Source: Mangrovibacillus cuniculi
GTDB lineage: Bacteria > Bacillota > Bacilli > Bacillales > R1DC41
Length of the DNA stretch: 52,500 nt
Direction of reading: 5' to 3'
NCBI RefSeq assembly: GCF_015482585.1
Contig: NZ_CP049742.1
Coordinates: forward strand, 2,750,001 to 2,802,500
How positions within the stretch are numbered: the stretch's first letter is position 1; each line of letters opens with the position of its first letter. A program made the position numbers and the translations under genes. Under the pieces are notes generated by a model. The model did not search any database and had not been told where the DNA came from. It was given only the letters and a program-made list of their open reading frames with translations. Below are positions 1 through 8,159 of this stretch, one piece after another.

Positions 1-103
1 CGAGAAGGTCACACCCGTTCCCATCCCGAACACGGCAGTTAAGCTTCTCAGCGCCAATGGTAGTTGGGGGTTCTCCCCCTGTGAGAGTAGGACGTCGCCA
101 GGC
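1..103 (+). rRNA. rrf: 5S ribosomal RNA, 3' part
   Basis: The window opens inside a 5S rRNA. The stretch matches the Bacillus-type molecule from the conserved loop around GTCACACCCGTTCCCATCCC (positions 8-27) to the closing GACGTCGCCAGGC near 91-103. Roughly the first 15 nucleotides lie outside the window. A terminator hairpin follows directly, so this is the last gene of an rRNA operon. As I recall the B. subtilis map, rrnA sits just upstream of this same gene block, which fits. Confidence 0.95.
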
Positions 104-110
104 ACTTACA

Positions 111-143
111 AACACCGTATCTAATTAGATATGGTGTTTTTTT
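111..143 (+). terminator. rRNA operon terminator
   Basis: A 12-bp perfect stem (AACACCGTATCT, loop AATT, AGATATGGTGTT with one G-T pair) runs from 111 to 138 and is followed by a T tract. It lies 7 bases after the end of 5S rRNA. Confidence 0.85.
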
Positions 144-278
144 GCATGAACAGCAACAATACTCTGTTTTAGAAACGTGATATGGCTTGAACTTAACAGA
201 GTCTCCTTAGATGCTTGCAGATTAAGTTAAAACCACGTATGGTTGTAGTATAAGTGTACAGGTAAGGGGAGTTTATTA

Positions 279-1682
279 TTGAGATATCCTATAAGCACAT
301 CATTACAGAATCACCACCACAAAAACCCAATATCTTTTCATGTTCCAGGTCATAAATACGGATTAGTAGGTGGAGTCAAGACAGAAAGTAGAGACACCCT
401 ACTAAAATATGATGTAACGGAACTTACTGGTTTAGATGATTTTCATTCCCCAACAGATGCTATAAATGAATCCATAAAAAGATTAGAGAAGATATACTCT
501 TCAAAAGGTAGTTACTACTTAGTTAATGGGTCGACTGTGGGAAACCTAGCGATGATTTTAGCTACATGTAGAGCGGGGGATAAGATCATAGTGCCTCGCA
601 ATGCTCATAAATCTGTTATCAATGCAGTAGAACTTGCAGATGCACAACCTATTTTTGTTCAACCTGAAAGAGATATAGAAACTGGCACATATGTAGGAAT
701 TTCAGTTGAAATGATAAAAGAAGTTAGACGTACTTTTGATGTAAGTGCATGTCTACTAACATACCCATCCTATTACGGACAAATATTTGATATAAAAGCT
801 GTTATAGACTATTGCCACGATCATAATATGGTTGTTTTAGTAGATGAAGCGCACGGGGCGCACTTACTATTGAATGAATTGTTCCCTCCCTCAGCATTAG
901 CGTTAGGTGCGGATATCGTTGTGCAATCCGCTCATAAAACGTTGCCATCCTTAACAATGACATCCTGGCTGCACGTAGGATCTTCTAGAGTAAATATAGT
1001 AGAGTTAGAAAGATATTTAAGTATGTTACAATCTAGTAGTCCATCGTATTTGTTCTTACAATCATTAGAAAATGCTATGGAATTTGTATATGACTATACA
1101 GAAAAAAAGGAATATGTAGAACACTTCTTTAATGGAAGGAAGATATTTTTAAATAACCTACAGCAAACTACACAACTTACTTTTGTGGAAATGGATGATC
1201 CATTAAAGATATATGTGCAGTTAAATGGATACTCAGGTTATGAACTTCAATCCATATTAGAGCAAGTAGGTATCTTTGGTGAATTAGGGGATGCTAAAGG
1301 AGTACTTTGGATCCTGCCGTTACAATGGTCGGCAACGTACCTTGAAGAATGTATAGGAAGAGTTAAGTTGTTAAAGCCAAAAAATGAAGAAAATATAATG
1401 GAAGAACGTAAAAACATAATAGATTTTCCATCAGTATCCACGATTCCTTACACATATAAGGATTTAAAAAAATTAGAGATTCAAATTTCTCCTATAGATA
1501 AAGCTCTAGGGAGTGTTGTTGCAGAACCACTTATCCCATATCCTCCAGGAATTCCGCTGGTACAAAGAGGGGAACGCTTAACAGAAGAGATAGGTGAGGA
1601 GATTCAATCACTTATCAAGAGTGGAGTGCATGTACAAGGTATTACTTCTACAAAGCATGTTAAAGTATTTTCTACTATATAA
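279..1682 (+). CDS. yaaO: Orn/Lys/Arg decarboxylase family protein (YaaO-like)
   Basis: A 467-residue PLP-dependent fold-type I decarboxylase. Family members remove the carboxyl group of lysine, arginine or ornithine to give polyamine precursors; the substrate cannot be read from sequence. The cofactor Asp-His motif VDEAHGAH is at about residues 188-195 and the Schiff-base lysine is K220 in QSAHKTLPS. The short Bacillus form lacks the N-terminal wing domain of the large enterobacterial enzymes, and the C-terminal part carries the family's PYPPGIP motif near residue 425. The start is TTG at 279, with the Shine-Dalgarno AAGGGGA at 264-270. It sits 15 bp before tmk and probably shares its transcript. 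In B. subtilis this gene is preceded by csfB-xpaC-yaaN; none of these lies between 5S rRNA and yaaO here. Confidence 0.9.
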   Translation: MRYPISTSLQNHHHKNPISFHVPGHKYGLVGGVKTESRDTLLKYDVTELTGLDDFHSPTDAINESIKRLEKIYSSKGSYYLVNGSTVGNLAMILATCRAGDKIIVPRNAHKSVINAVELADAQPIFVQPERDIETGTYVGISVEMIKEVRRTFDVSACLLTYPSYYGQIFDIKAVIDYCHDHNMVVLVDEAHGAHLLLNELFPPSALALGADIVVQSAHKTLPSLTMTSWLHVGSSRVNIVELERYLSMLQSSSPSYLFLQSLENAMEFVYDYTEKKEYVEHFFNGRKIFLNNLQQTTQLTFVEMDDPLKIYVQLNGYSGYELQSILEQVGIFGELGDAKGVLWILPLQWSATYLEECIGRVKLLKPKNEENIMEERKNIIDFPSVSTIPYTYKDLKKLEIQISPIDKALGSVVAEPLIPYPPGIPLVQRGERLTEEIGEEIQSLIKSGVHVQGITSTKHVKVFSTI

Positions 1683-1697
1683 ATGAGGTGTTTGTAA

Positions 1698-2318
1698 TTG
1701 TTTATAACTATTGAAGGGCCAGAAGGTGCAGGGAAAACTACTGTCGTTCAACAAGTAAAAGAGAAGCTAGAAGCAGAAGGACTAGCGTTTGTTTTTACAC
1801 GAGAGCCAGGTGGGATTCGAATTGCCGAAAAGATAAGAGAGGTTATATTAGACCCAGAACACAAGGAAATGGATGGTAGAACAGAAGCAATTCTTTATGC
1901 TGCAGCACGAAGACAGCATCTTGTTGAAAAAGTCTATCCCGCTTTAAGGGAAGGAAAGACAGTTATATGTGATCGCTTTATTGATAGTTCTTTAGCGTAT
2001 CAAGGATATGGAAGAGGATTGGGATTGGAAGAAGTACTGACTTTAAATTCTTTTGCAACGGAAGGGAAAATGCCCGATGTAACGATATTCTTTGATATAG
2101 AACCAGAAAAAGGGTTAGCTCGTATCCAACAGCATGAAGATCGTGAGTTTAATCGATTAGACCAAGAAAAATTAGAATTTCATAAGAAGGTATATGAAGG
2201 ATACCAGCAGGTAATAGATAGATTTCCAGACCGGATAATAGTGATTGATGCTGATCGACCTATAGAAGTTGTGGTGAAGGATGTCTATGATGTTATTAAA
2301 AGTCGCTCTTATTTGTAA
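1698..2318 (+). CDS. tmk: Thymidylate kinase
   Basis: A 206-residue dTMP kinase, which phosphorylates dTMP to dTDP in the dTTP pathway. The P-loop [10 protein letters not shown] is at residues 6-15, the DR(F/Y) motif in [12 protein letters not shown] is near residue 95, and the length is normal for the family. The start is TTG at 1698, preceded by GAGGTG at 1685-1690; no other start lies upstream of the P-loop, which must begin at about residue 6. It is probably cotranscribed with yaaO. The 3' end of the coding region forms the left arm of its own terminator. Confidence 0.96.
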   Translation: MFITIEGPEGAGKTTVVQQVKEKLEAEGLAFVFTREPGGIRIAEKIREVILDPEHKEMDGRTEAILYAAARRQHLVEKVYPALREGKTVICDRFIDSSLAYQGYGRGLGLEEVLTLNSFATEGKMPDVTIFFDIEPEKGLARIQQHEDREFNRLDQEKLEFHKKVYEGYQQVIDRFPDRIIVIDADRPIEVVVKDVYDVIKSRSYL

Positions 2319-2333
2319 TAGGAGTGACTTTTT
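2298..2333 (+). terminator. tmk terminator overlapping the 3' end of the gene
   Basis: An 11-bp stem AAAAGTCGCTC (2298-2308) pairs with GAGTGACTTTT (2322-2332), with one G-T wobble and U-rich flanks. The left arm lies inside the last codons of tmk; the stop codon is in the loop. Confidence 0.75.
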
Positions 2334-2530
2334 CATGTGATACATTAACGTCAAAAGGGTATAGTGCGTATATAAGTAAAATAGATATGTTTTAGATAAA
2401 ATGTTGTACTCTAGATTGCGTATAGCTTAAATAGTCGTGTGATAATCCACCAATGCCTTGTACCTAAAATGGAATAAGACATATACTATGAAGATGATAG
2501 GAATTGAATCAGTTTTACAGGGATAAGACA

Positions 2531-2539
2531 TGATATAAT
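2531..2539 (+). promoter_or_regulatory. Extended -10 promoter upstream of darA
   Basis: TGATATAAT at 2531-2539 is a full extended -10 element (TGnTATAAT). The best -35 match, TTTACA at 2514-2519, is only 14 bp away, so the TGn extension probably does the work. It follows the tmk terminator and lies 38 bp before the darA ATG, marking the start of the darA-yaaR-holB-ricT-yabA unit. Confidence 0.55.
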
Positions 2540-2570
2540 AGAAAAAATAGATAAATATATAAAGGAGTGA

Positions 2571-2906
<336 letters not shown>

Positions 2907-2929
2907 GCATTCCAGGAAGGAGAACAGAA

Positions 2930-3370
2930 ATGAAGATCCAACAAGATGTAAGACTTGGTCTAGACAAAGTTAGAACCGATACACAAAGGCAAATCAGTTC
3001 TACTCATTCTTTCGGTGCAATTGTCCAACAGCAAAGTCAAAAAATGCAAGTAGAGCAACTACAAAGGCTTTTGGGAGATATTCAAACTGCTGGAACAAGG
3101 TTAGCAAGATCTAGAACGTTTAAAGAATTAGCGAGATTCAAAATGCTTGTCAAAAAGTTTGTAAAAGAGACGGTTGAATTTGGTCTTGATGTCAAACAAA
3201 CAAAAACCTGGAACCAGTACGGGGAAGGCAGACAGTTAAGTACTGTTGAAATGATAGATATTCAATTAATCGAATTAACCGAAGATATATTAAATGAAGA
3301 GAAGTCCTCTATTGATCTCTTAAGTAAAATCGGCGAGATAAAAGGATTATTAATAAATTTATACACATAA
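2930..3370 (+). CDS. yaaR: YaaR family protein (DUF327)
   Basis: A 146-residue, mostly helical, charged cytosolic protein of the YaaR/DUF327 family. No biochemical function is established. The recognisable region is the C-terminal half (FKMLVKKFVKETVEFGLDVKQTKTW, in parts), rich in Lys and Glu, with no membrane segment or signal peptide. AGGAGA about 8 bp before the ATG fixes the start. It lies 23 bp after darA and 11 bp before holB, the same position as in B. subtilis, so it is annotated by position as well as by sequence. Confidence 0.85.
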   Translation: MKIQQDVRLGLDKVRTDTQRQISSTHSFGAIVQQQSQKMQVEQLQRLLGDIQTAGTRLARSRTFKELARFKMLVKKFVKETVEFGLDVKQTKTWNQYGEGRQLSTVEMIDIQLIELTEDILNEEKSSIDLLSKIGEIKGLLINLYT

Positions 3371-3381
3371 AGAGTGATAAA

Positions 3382-5202
3382 ATGAAATGGGATATTTTTA
3401 TACAAAGACAACCGTTAGCAAGCGAAATGTTTATAAAGAGTTATGAAAAAAATAGGTTAGCTCACGCTTATTTATTAGAAGGTGCTAAGGGTACTGGCAA
3501 GTTGGAAGCAGCAACGTTACTAATCCAAGGAATACTCTGTTTACAGAATAATAACTTAGAACCATGCTTCACTTGTACAAACTGTGTGAGAATAGAACAT
3601 GGTAACCACCCTGATGTCCACATTATTTCTCCTGAAGGGCAATCTATTAAAAAAGACCAAATAGTATTCTTACAACAGGAATTCCATAAAGCTGGGGTAG
3701 AATCTAATCAAAAATTTTATATTATTGAACATGCAGACCGAATGACCAATAGTGCTGCTAATAGTTTATTGAAATTTTTGGAAGAACCTCATAAAGGTAC
3801 CATGGCTTTCTTGTTAACAGAGCAATTGCATAGGATATTACCTACTATTCTTTCAAGATGTCAGCATATCCCTTTTCACTTAATTCCTAGTCATTTATTG
3901 CTAGATGACTTATTACAGGCAGGAGTTCACTCAAGTTTAGCCCCACTTATCGCGCAGTTAACAAATAATGTAGATAAAGGTGTCGAATTAAGTCAAAATG
4001 AGTGGTTTGCACAAGCTAGAAGAATAGTGTTAAAATTGTATGAAGTGTTGAAGAAAGATCCTCTTATTGCAATGGTTTCTTTACAGGAGGATTGGATGGC
4101 ACACTTTAAGGAAAAAGAGCAATTAGAAGTTGGATTGGACCTTCTTCTTCTTATTTATAAAGATTTATTTTCGGTTCATGTTTTTGGGGAGCATGCAGAG
4201 CTTTGCTATCCAGACTTCAGAGATAAATGGACTGCTGATGTTTTACAAATCTCTCTTCAAGCTGTTACGAAAAAACAGGAAGCTGTATTGGAGTCAAAGA
4301 AAAATATTGGATCGAATATGAACACTCATCTACTAATGGAACAACTTGTGTTGAATTTGCAGGGGAGTCGACCTTTGTATAAAGTTATTGGAGTTAGATT
4401 TAAAAAAGCAGGTAAGATATATTATTTTGATCCAGGTGATCTGGTAATTAGTTTGCATGACTATGTCATTGTAGAAACAGTAAGAGGTATTGAGTACGGT
4501 AAAGTAGTAATTGAAGAAAAATGGGTAGATGAACATGACGTTGTTCTGCCGCTTAAGAAAGTAACTAGAATAGCTGATACGAAAGATAAATTATCAGTGG
4601 AAGAGAATAAATCGGCTTCTAAAGAAGCCTATGAAATATGTTGTCAAAAAATAGACCAACACGAGCTTGATATGAAATTAGTAGATGTAGAGTATACGTT
4701 TGATCGTAACAAAGTGATATTTTATTTTACAGCGGACGGAAGAGTAGACTTTCGAGATTTAGTAAAAGATCTTGCATCCATTTTCCGAACAAGGATTGAG
4801 TTACGTCAAATTGGTGTAAGAGATGAAGCAAAAATGCTCGGTGGAATTGGTCCTTGTGGCCGTATGTTATGTTGTTCCACATTTTTAGGAGACTTTGAAC
4901 CAGTTTCTATTAAGATGGCGAAAGATCAAAACCTTTCATTAAATCCTTCTAAGATCTCAGGACTTTGTGGTAGATTAATGTGCTGTTTGAAGTATGAGAA
5001 TGATGAGTACGAAGAAGCAAAACAGTTGTTACCCGATATCGGAGAATACGTAACAACACCACAAGGTAAAGGAAAAGTGGTAGGGTTAAATATTTTAGAA
5101 CGCCTGATGCAAATAGACATTCCTAGTATTGAAAGAGTAGTGGAATACTCACTAGAAGAAATGCAAGGAGCTAAAGCTTCATCTGTACAAGCTACAGAAT
5201 AA
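3382..5202 (+). CDS. holB: Continuous holB-ricT frame: DNA polymerase III delta' subunit joined to RicT
   Basis: One open frame of 606 codons covers two proteins that are normally separate. Residues 1-329 are HolB, the delta' clamp-loader subunit of the replisome: the degenerate P-loop EGAKGTGKLEAA is near residue 34, the zinc-type CFTCTNCVR cluster follows, and DRMTNSAANSLLKFLEEP and LPTILSRCQ mark the AAA+ core. Residues 332-606 are RicT. The 329-residue length equals what I recall for B. subtilis HolB. The next codon, 4369-4371, is CGA, one base away from TGA, so the simplest reading is loss of the holB stop. Translation from ATG 3382 (weak AGAGTGA site) would give a 67-kDa-class fusion unless a protease or ribosome drop-off intervenes. 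A sequencing error at one base is the main alternative. Confidence 0.85.
   Translation: MKWDIFIQRQPLASEMFIKSYEKNRLAHAYLLEGAKGTGKLEAATLLIQGILCLQNNNLEPCFTCTNCVRIEHGNHPDVHIISPEGQSIKKDQIVFLQQEFHKAGVESNQKFYIIEHADRMTNSAANSLLKFLEEPHKGTMAFLLTEQLHRILPTILSRCQHIPFHLIPSHLLLDDLLQAGVHSSLAPLIAQLTNNVDKGVELSQNEWFAQARRIVLKLYEVLKKDPLIAMVSLQEDWMAHFKEKEQLEVGLDLLLLIYKDLFSVHVFGEHAELCYPDFRDKWTADVLQISLQAVTKKQEAVLESKKNIGSNMNTHLLMEQLVLNLQGSRPLYKVIGVRFKKAGKIYYFDPGDLVISLHDYVIVETVRGIEYGKVVIEEKWVDEHDVVLPLKKVTRIADTKDKLSVEENKSASKEAYEICCQKIDQHELDMKLVDVEYTFDRNKVIFYFTADGRVDFRDLVKDLASIFRTRIELRQIGVRDEAKMLGGIGPCGRMLCCSTFLGDFEPVSIKMAKDQNLSLNPSKISGLCGRLMCCLKYENDEYEEAKQLLPDIGEYVTTPQGKGKVVGLNILERLMQIDIPSIERVVEYSLEEMQGAKASSVQATE
4361..4377 (+). 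promoter_or_regulatory. Internal Shine-Dalgarno and TTG start for ricT
   Basis: AGGGGAG at 4361-4367 is followed after 7 bases by TTG at 4375-4377, in frame with holB. This is standard spacing and decides that RicT can still be made as a free protein. The site overlaps the mutated holB stop position (CGA 4369-4371). Confidence 0.75.
4375..5202 (+). CDS. ricT: RicT (YaaT), Fe-S subunit of the Y-complex acting with RNase Y
   Basis: A 275-codon RicT/PSP1-domain protein, exactly the length recalled for B. subtilis YaaT. With RicA and RicF it forms the Y-complex, which steers RNase Y mRNA maturation and promotes sporulation, competence and biofilm formation. The cysteine clusters GPCGRMLCCSTF and GLCGRLMCC near residues 160-210 are the Fe-S ligands in the family. 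The start TTG matches the family N-terminus (YKVIGVRFKKAGKIYYFDP) and has its own ribosome binding site. It is listed separately because free RicT is the form known to work, although this frame is open all the way from holB. Next comes yabA, 15 bp downstream. Confidence 0.85.
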   Translation: MYKVIGVRFKKAGKIYYFDPGDLVISLHDYVIVETVRGIEYGKVVIEEKWVDEHDVVLPLKKVTRIADTKDKLSVEENKSASKEAYEICCQKIDQHELDMKLVDVEYTFDRNKVIFYFTADGRVDFRDLVKDLASIFRTRIELRQIGVRDEAKMLGGIGPCGRMLCCSTFLGDFEPVSIKMAKDQNLSLNPSKISGLCGRLMCCLKYENDEYEEAKQLLPDIGEYVTTPQGKGKVVGLNILERLMQIDIPSIERVVEYSLEEMQGAKASSVQATE

Positions 5203-5217
5203 TGAGGTGAAAAAAAC

Positions 5218-5568
5218 GTGGATAAAAAAGAATTATTTGACTCTGTATCGCATATGGAGGCACGAATAGGTGAGTTATATCAACAACTTGGTGCCTTAAA
5301 AGAACATTTAGGTCAATTTATTGAAGAGAATCATGCGTTACAAATTGAAAACGATCTGCTTCGACGAAGATTAGAAGGTGAAACTACGCCATCTAAAACA
5401 AAAAAAGCAACCGATCCAGAAGAAGATACAGCATCAGATGTTGGTGAAGGGTATGATAATTTAGCACGTATTTACCAAGAGGGGTTTCACATTTGTAATC
5501 TTCATTTTGGGAGTCCACGTCAGAATGAAGATTGTCTCTTCTGTTTATCGTTTTTAACTAAAAAGTAA
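5218..5568 (+). CDS. yabA: Replication initiation control protein YabA
   Basis: A 116-residue negative regulator of initiation that binds DnaA and the clamp DnaN. Residues 1-60 form the tetramerising coiled coil (heptad-rich, ending [17 protein letters not shown], in parts). The C-terminal zinc domain is visible as H-x-C near residue 94 and CLFC near 109, in [10 protein letters not shown] and [11 protein letters not shown]. The start is GTG at 5218 with GAGGTGA 7 bp upstream. It ends the darA-yabA unit at a strong terminator. Confidence 0.93.
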   Translation: MDKKELFDSVSHMEARIGELYQQLGALKEHLGQFIEENHALQIENDLLRRRLEGETTPSKTKKATDPEEDTASDVGEGYDNLARIYQEGFHICNLHFGSPRQNEDCLFCLSFLTKK

Positions 5569-5571
5569 GTG

Positions 5572-5605
5572 GAGATGACATCGTTTACGTGTCATCTCTT
5601 TTTTT
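5572..5605 (+). terminator. yabA terminator
   Basis: GAGATGACA (5572-5580) pairs perfectly with TGTCATCTC (5590-5598) across a 9-base loop, followed by seven T. Confidence 0.9.
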
Positions 5606-5728
5606 GTTACGTGATTAGTATCAACTCATCGTTAGCGATATGATGTGGTATGCTCTTAGATGAGTCTCCTTATTATGTTATTATCCTGAATCATTTCATT
5701 TTGTCATTCGTGAAAGGAGAAATAAGAA

Positions 5729-6481
5729 GTGTCCGAGTTAGTATTAAAACCTGGAGAGAGATTAGATCATTTATTAGCAGAAGATCTGCGAATCATCCAG
5801 AGTAGAGAAGTTTTTTCATTTTCTTTTGATGCTGTATTATTAGCAAATTTCGCAAGGGTACCAACACATAAAGCAAAAATAGTAGATCTATGCTCTGGTA
5901 ACGGAGTAATTCCTTTATTACTCTCTTCTAGAACAAAAGTACCTATAACAGGTGTCGAAATACAAGAGCGACTGTATGATATGGCTACAAGAAGTATTGA
6001 GTTTAATAACTTAAGTAATCAAATAGAGATGTGTCATTTAGATTTAAAACAAGCACCTGCTTTATTAGGAGTAGAGAAAACAGATATTGTAACCTGTAAT
6101 CCTCCGTATTTTAATACGTACTCTCAAGACATTATTAATAAAAATGAACATTATGCTATAGCTAGACATGAAATACTCTGTACATTAGAAGATGTCGTTC
6201 AGGCAACTAGTCGATTGTTAAAACAAGGTGGCAAAGCCTATTTTGTACATAGACCTAATAGATTAATGGACTTAATTACCTATATGAAGAAGTATCGCAT
6301 AGAACCAAAGAGAATACAGTTTATATATCCGAGAGAAGGAAAAGATGCTAATACCCTGTTAATTGAAGGGATAAAAGATGGTCAACCTGATGTGAAAATC
6401 CTTCCTCCAATAACCGTTTATGAGAAGAATGGAGAGTATTCTGCGTTTATGAGAAGGTTGTTATATGGCGAAGAGTCGTAA
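5729..6481 (+). CDS. trmN6: tRNA1(Val) (adenine(37)-N6)-methyltransferase family protein (YabB)
   Basis: A 250-residue class I SAM-dependent methyltransferase. Motif I ([16 protein letters not shown]) is near residues 51-66 and the amino-methyltransferase signature NPPY is near residue 129 ([10 protein letters not shown]), which points to methylation of an exocyclic adenine or glutamine amine; the TrmN6 assignment comes from family and position. The start is GTG at 5729 with AAAGGAGA at 5713-5720. It overlaps yazA by 17 bp, as in the trmN6-yazA-rsmI group of B. subtilis, so the three are translationally coupled. Confidence 0.88.
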   Translation: MSELVLKPGERLDHLLAEDLRIIQSREVFSFSFDAVLLANFARVPTHKAKIVDLCSGNGVIPLLLSSRTKVPITGVEIQERLYDMATRSIEFNNLSNQIEMCHLDLKQAPALLGVEKTDIVTCNPPYFNTYSQDIINKNEHYAIARHEILCTLEDVVQATSRLLKQGGKAYFVHRPNRLMDLITYMKKYRIEPKRIQFIYPREGKDANTLLIEGIKDGQPDVKILPPITVYEKNGEYSAFMRRLLYGEES

Positions 6482-6740
6482 TCATTTTTTTTATGTATTA
6501 GAATGCGAAGATGGTAGTTATTATGCCGGATATGCTGTAGATGTAGAGCGTAGATTTCAAGAACATATTGGTGGGACTGGAGCGAAATATACAAAACAGA
6601 GAAAGCCTGTACATGTTATTCATCAAGAGGTTTTCTTCTCCCGATCAGAGGCATGTAAAAAGGAAGCGGCCTTTAAACAATTAACTAGAAAAGAAAAAGA
6701 AAAGTATATAGAGACATATAAAGAAAGTTGGGTAGATTAG
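6465..6740 (+). CDS. yazA: GIY-YIG domain protein YazA
   Basis: A 91-residue protein made of one GIY-YIG (UPF0213/YhbQ-type) domain. The hallmark tyrosines are in [16 protein letters not shown] (GIY-YIG becomes FYV...YAG), the catalytic arginine follows in VERRFQEH, and GTGAKYTK and the Glu region near residue 65 complete the fold. These stand-alone domains are nuclease-like, but their cellular substrate is unknown. It starts inside the 3' end of trmN6 and overlaps the rsmI start by one base (TAGTG). Confidence 0.88.
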   Translation: MAKSRNHFFYVLECEDGSYYAGYAVDVERRFQEHIGGTGAKYTKQRKPVHVIHQEVFFSRSEACKKEAAFKQLTRKEKEKYIETYKESWVD

Positions 6741-7612
6741 TGAAATCACAAAAGAGTTTTCAACCTCAAGATGTAGGTACATTATTTATCATACCAACTC
6801 CTATCGGTAACTTAGAAGATATGACACCGAGAGCCATAAGGTTATTAAAAGAAGTTACTGTTATTGCTGCAGAAGATACAAGAAATACGAAAAAATTATG
6901 CCATGTATTCGAGATACAAACACCTCTAACCAGTTACCATGAACATAATAAAGAGGAAAGTGGCCGTTATTTAGTAGAACGTCTACTAAGAGGAGAAGAT
7001 GTAGCGTTAGTAAGTGATGCTGGAATGCCTGCAATATCTGATCCAGGATATGAATTAGTACAACAGGCTATTGAAGAGTCTATTTCGGTTGTTCCAATAC
7101 CAGGAGCTAATGCTGCGTTAACAGCTCTAGTTGGATCCGGCTTGGTACCACAACCATTTACCTTTTATGGATTTTTACCAAGAGGAAAAAAGGATCGTAT
7201 TTCCGTATTAGAAAAATGGAAAAATCATGAGGCGTCTATAATATTCTATGAAGCTCCGCATCGTTTAAATGAAATGTTGATGGCTATCCATACAGTTTGG
7301 GGGAATCGATCAGCTGTACTTTGCAGAGAGTTAACAAAACGATATGAGGAATACATACGAGGTACACTTGAGGAATTAGTAGAGTGGAGTAAAAATGAAC
7401 AGATCCGTGGGGAGTTCGTAGTAATAGTGGAGGGGAACTCCAATCCAGAAACGATAGAAGAGACACCTTGGTGGGAAGAGCTTACGATTAATGAGCATGT
7501 TGACAATATAATGAAGGAAAGCGGCATTACTTCAAAAGAGGCAATAAAAGAAGTAGCCAAACAGCGATCCTTATCTAAACGAGAAGTGTATCAATCGTAT
7601 CATGTTCATTAG
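6740..7612 (+). CDS. rsmI: 16S rRNA (cytidine1402-2'-O)-methyltransferase
   Basis: A 290-residue SAM-dependent tetrapyrrole-methylase-fold enzyme that 2'-O-methylates C1402 of 16S rRNA in the decoding centre. The family signatures are LFIIPTPIGNLEDMT near residue 15, AAEDTRNTKKL, LVSDAGMPAISDPGYELV near residue 90, and FYGFLPR. GTG 6740 is chosen because it overlaps the yazA stop by one base; an in-frame TTG at 6728 would add four residues, and both have poor Shine-Dalgarno sites, so coupling to yazA is likely. It ends at the terminator shared with abrB. Confidence 0.9.
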   Translation: MKSQKSFQPQDVGTLFIIPTPIGNLEDMTPRAIRLLKEVTVIAAEDTRNTKKLCHVFEIQTPLTSYHEHNKEESGRYLVERLLRGEDVALVSDAGMPAISDPGYELVQQAIEESISVVPIPGANAALTALVGSGLVPQPFTFYGFLPRGKKDRISVLEKWKNHEASIIFYEAPHRLNEMLMAIHTVWGNRSAVLCRELTKRYEEYIRGTLEELVEWSKNEQIRGEFVVIVEGNSNPETIEETPWWEELTINEHVDNIMKESGITSKEAIKEVAKQRSLSKREVYQSYHVH

Positions 7613-7619
7613 TAAGAAA

Positions 7620-7645
7620 AAAACGGAGACAAAGGTCTCCGTTTT
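7620..7645. terminator. Bidirectional terminator between rsmI and abrB
   Basis: AAAACGGAGAC (7620-7630), loop AAAG, GTCTCCGTTTT (7635-7645): an 11-bp perfect stem with A and T flanks on both sides. It can stop the rightward rsmI transcript and the leftward abrB transcript, whose genes converge here. Confidence 0.88.
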
Positions 7646-7649
7646 CCTA

Positions 7650-7925
7650 TTATTTTAAGCTGTCTTGAATTTTTTTGATTAGTTGCTCTGCTCCATCACG
7701 GCTAAGGATTAATTTACCGCCAGCAAGCTTAATGTTATCATCGGATACTTCACCAGTAATTTGGCAAGTCATGCTTGGTTTATATTTCTTTAAGATGATT
7801 TTCTCATCGTCAACATAGATTTCAAGAGCGTCTTTTTCTGCTATACCTAGTGTGCGGCGAAGTTCGATAGGAATAACCACGCGTCCTAATTCATCAACTT
7901 TACGTACAATACCTGTAGATTTCAT
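7650..7925 (-). CDS. abrB: Transition-state regulator AbrB
   Basis: A 91-residue swapped-hairpin DNA-binding protein that represses stationary-phase genes during growth; Spo0A~P relieves it by repressing abrB. The N-terminal DNA-binding domain (STGIVRKVDELGRVVIPIELRR region, residues 3-24, and EIYVDDEKIILKKY) is almost identical to B. subtilis. The C-terminal half with the single Cys (MTCQITGEVSDDN) forms the multimerisation domain. The start ATG is preceded on the minus strand by AGGAGGAG. It is one of only three genes on the minus strand in this window. Promoter and Spo0A boxes lie upstream at 7964-8029. Confidence 0.97.
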   Translation of the reverse strand: MKSTGIVRKVDELGRVVIPIELRRTLGIAEKDALEIYVDDEKIILKKYKPSMTCQITGEVSDDNIKLAGGKLILSRDGAEQLIKKIQDSLK

Positions 7926-7963
7926 TTATTTCTCCTCCTGAATAAAGAATATATATTTTTTGT

Positions 7964-7980
7964 TTCGTCATAATTCGACA
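7964..7980 (-). promoter_or_regulatory. Tandem Spo0A boxes downstream of the abrB start point
   Basis: On the + strand TTCGTCA (7964-7970) and TTCGACA (7974-7980) are spaced 10 bp apart, one helical turn; read on the abrB strand they are TGACGAA and TGTCGAA. The second is the exact 0A-box heptamer and the first has one mismatch. They fall about +14 to +30 from the predicted abrB start point, matching the known arrangement in B. subtilis, where Spo0A~P bound there blocks elongation. Confidence 0.75.
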
Positions 7981-8000
7981 TTTTTTTCGTTGTTAAGAAC

Positions 8001-8029
8001 ATCATACCAGTCGTTCCCAAATACGTCAA
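8001..8029 (-). promoter_or_regulatory. abrB sigma-A promoter
   Basis: Read on the minus strand: TTGACG (8029-8024), 17-bp spacer, TATGAT (8006-8001). Both hexamers have five of six consensus bases and the spacer is optimal. The predicted start point is near 7994, giving a leader of about 70 nt. Confidence 0.8.
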
Positions 8030-8069
8030 TCATTATGTATGCTAATTTCGAGATTTTTTTCGTCTGAAT

Positions 8070-8091
8070 AAACGTTGATATATCAACGTTT
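8070..8091. promoter_or_regulatory. Perfect 22-bp palindrome upstream of abrB
   Basis: The arm AAACGTTGATA (8070-8080) is followed without spacer by its exact reverse complement (8081-8091). It lies 41-62 bp upstream of the abrB -35. A smaller palindrome TAGTTATAACTA follows at 8094-8105. The shape is that of a dimeric repressor or activator site; the protein is unknown. Confidence 0.5.
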
Positions 8092-8159
8092 TGTAGTTAT
8101 AACTATAAATTACCATATAAATAATTGTTTAAAATATAACTAAAATACATTATTTGTAT

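Noticed and set aside
2504-2539. TTGAAT as -35 for the darA promoter
   Set aside because: It is 24 bp from the -10, too far for a normal sigma-A promoter; the extended -10 explains the site better.
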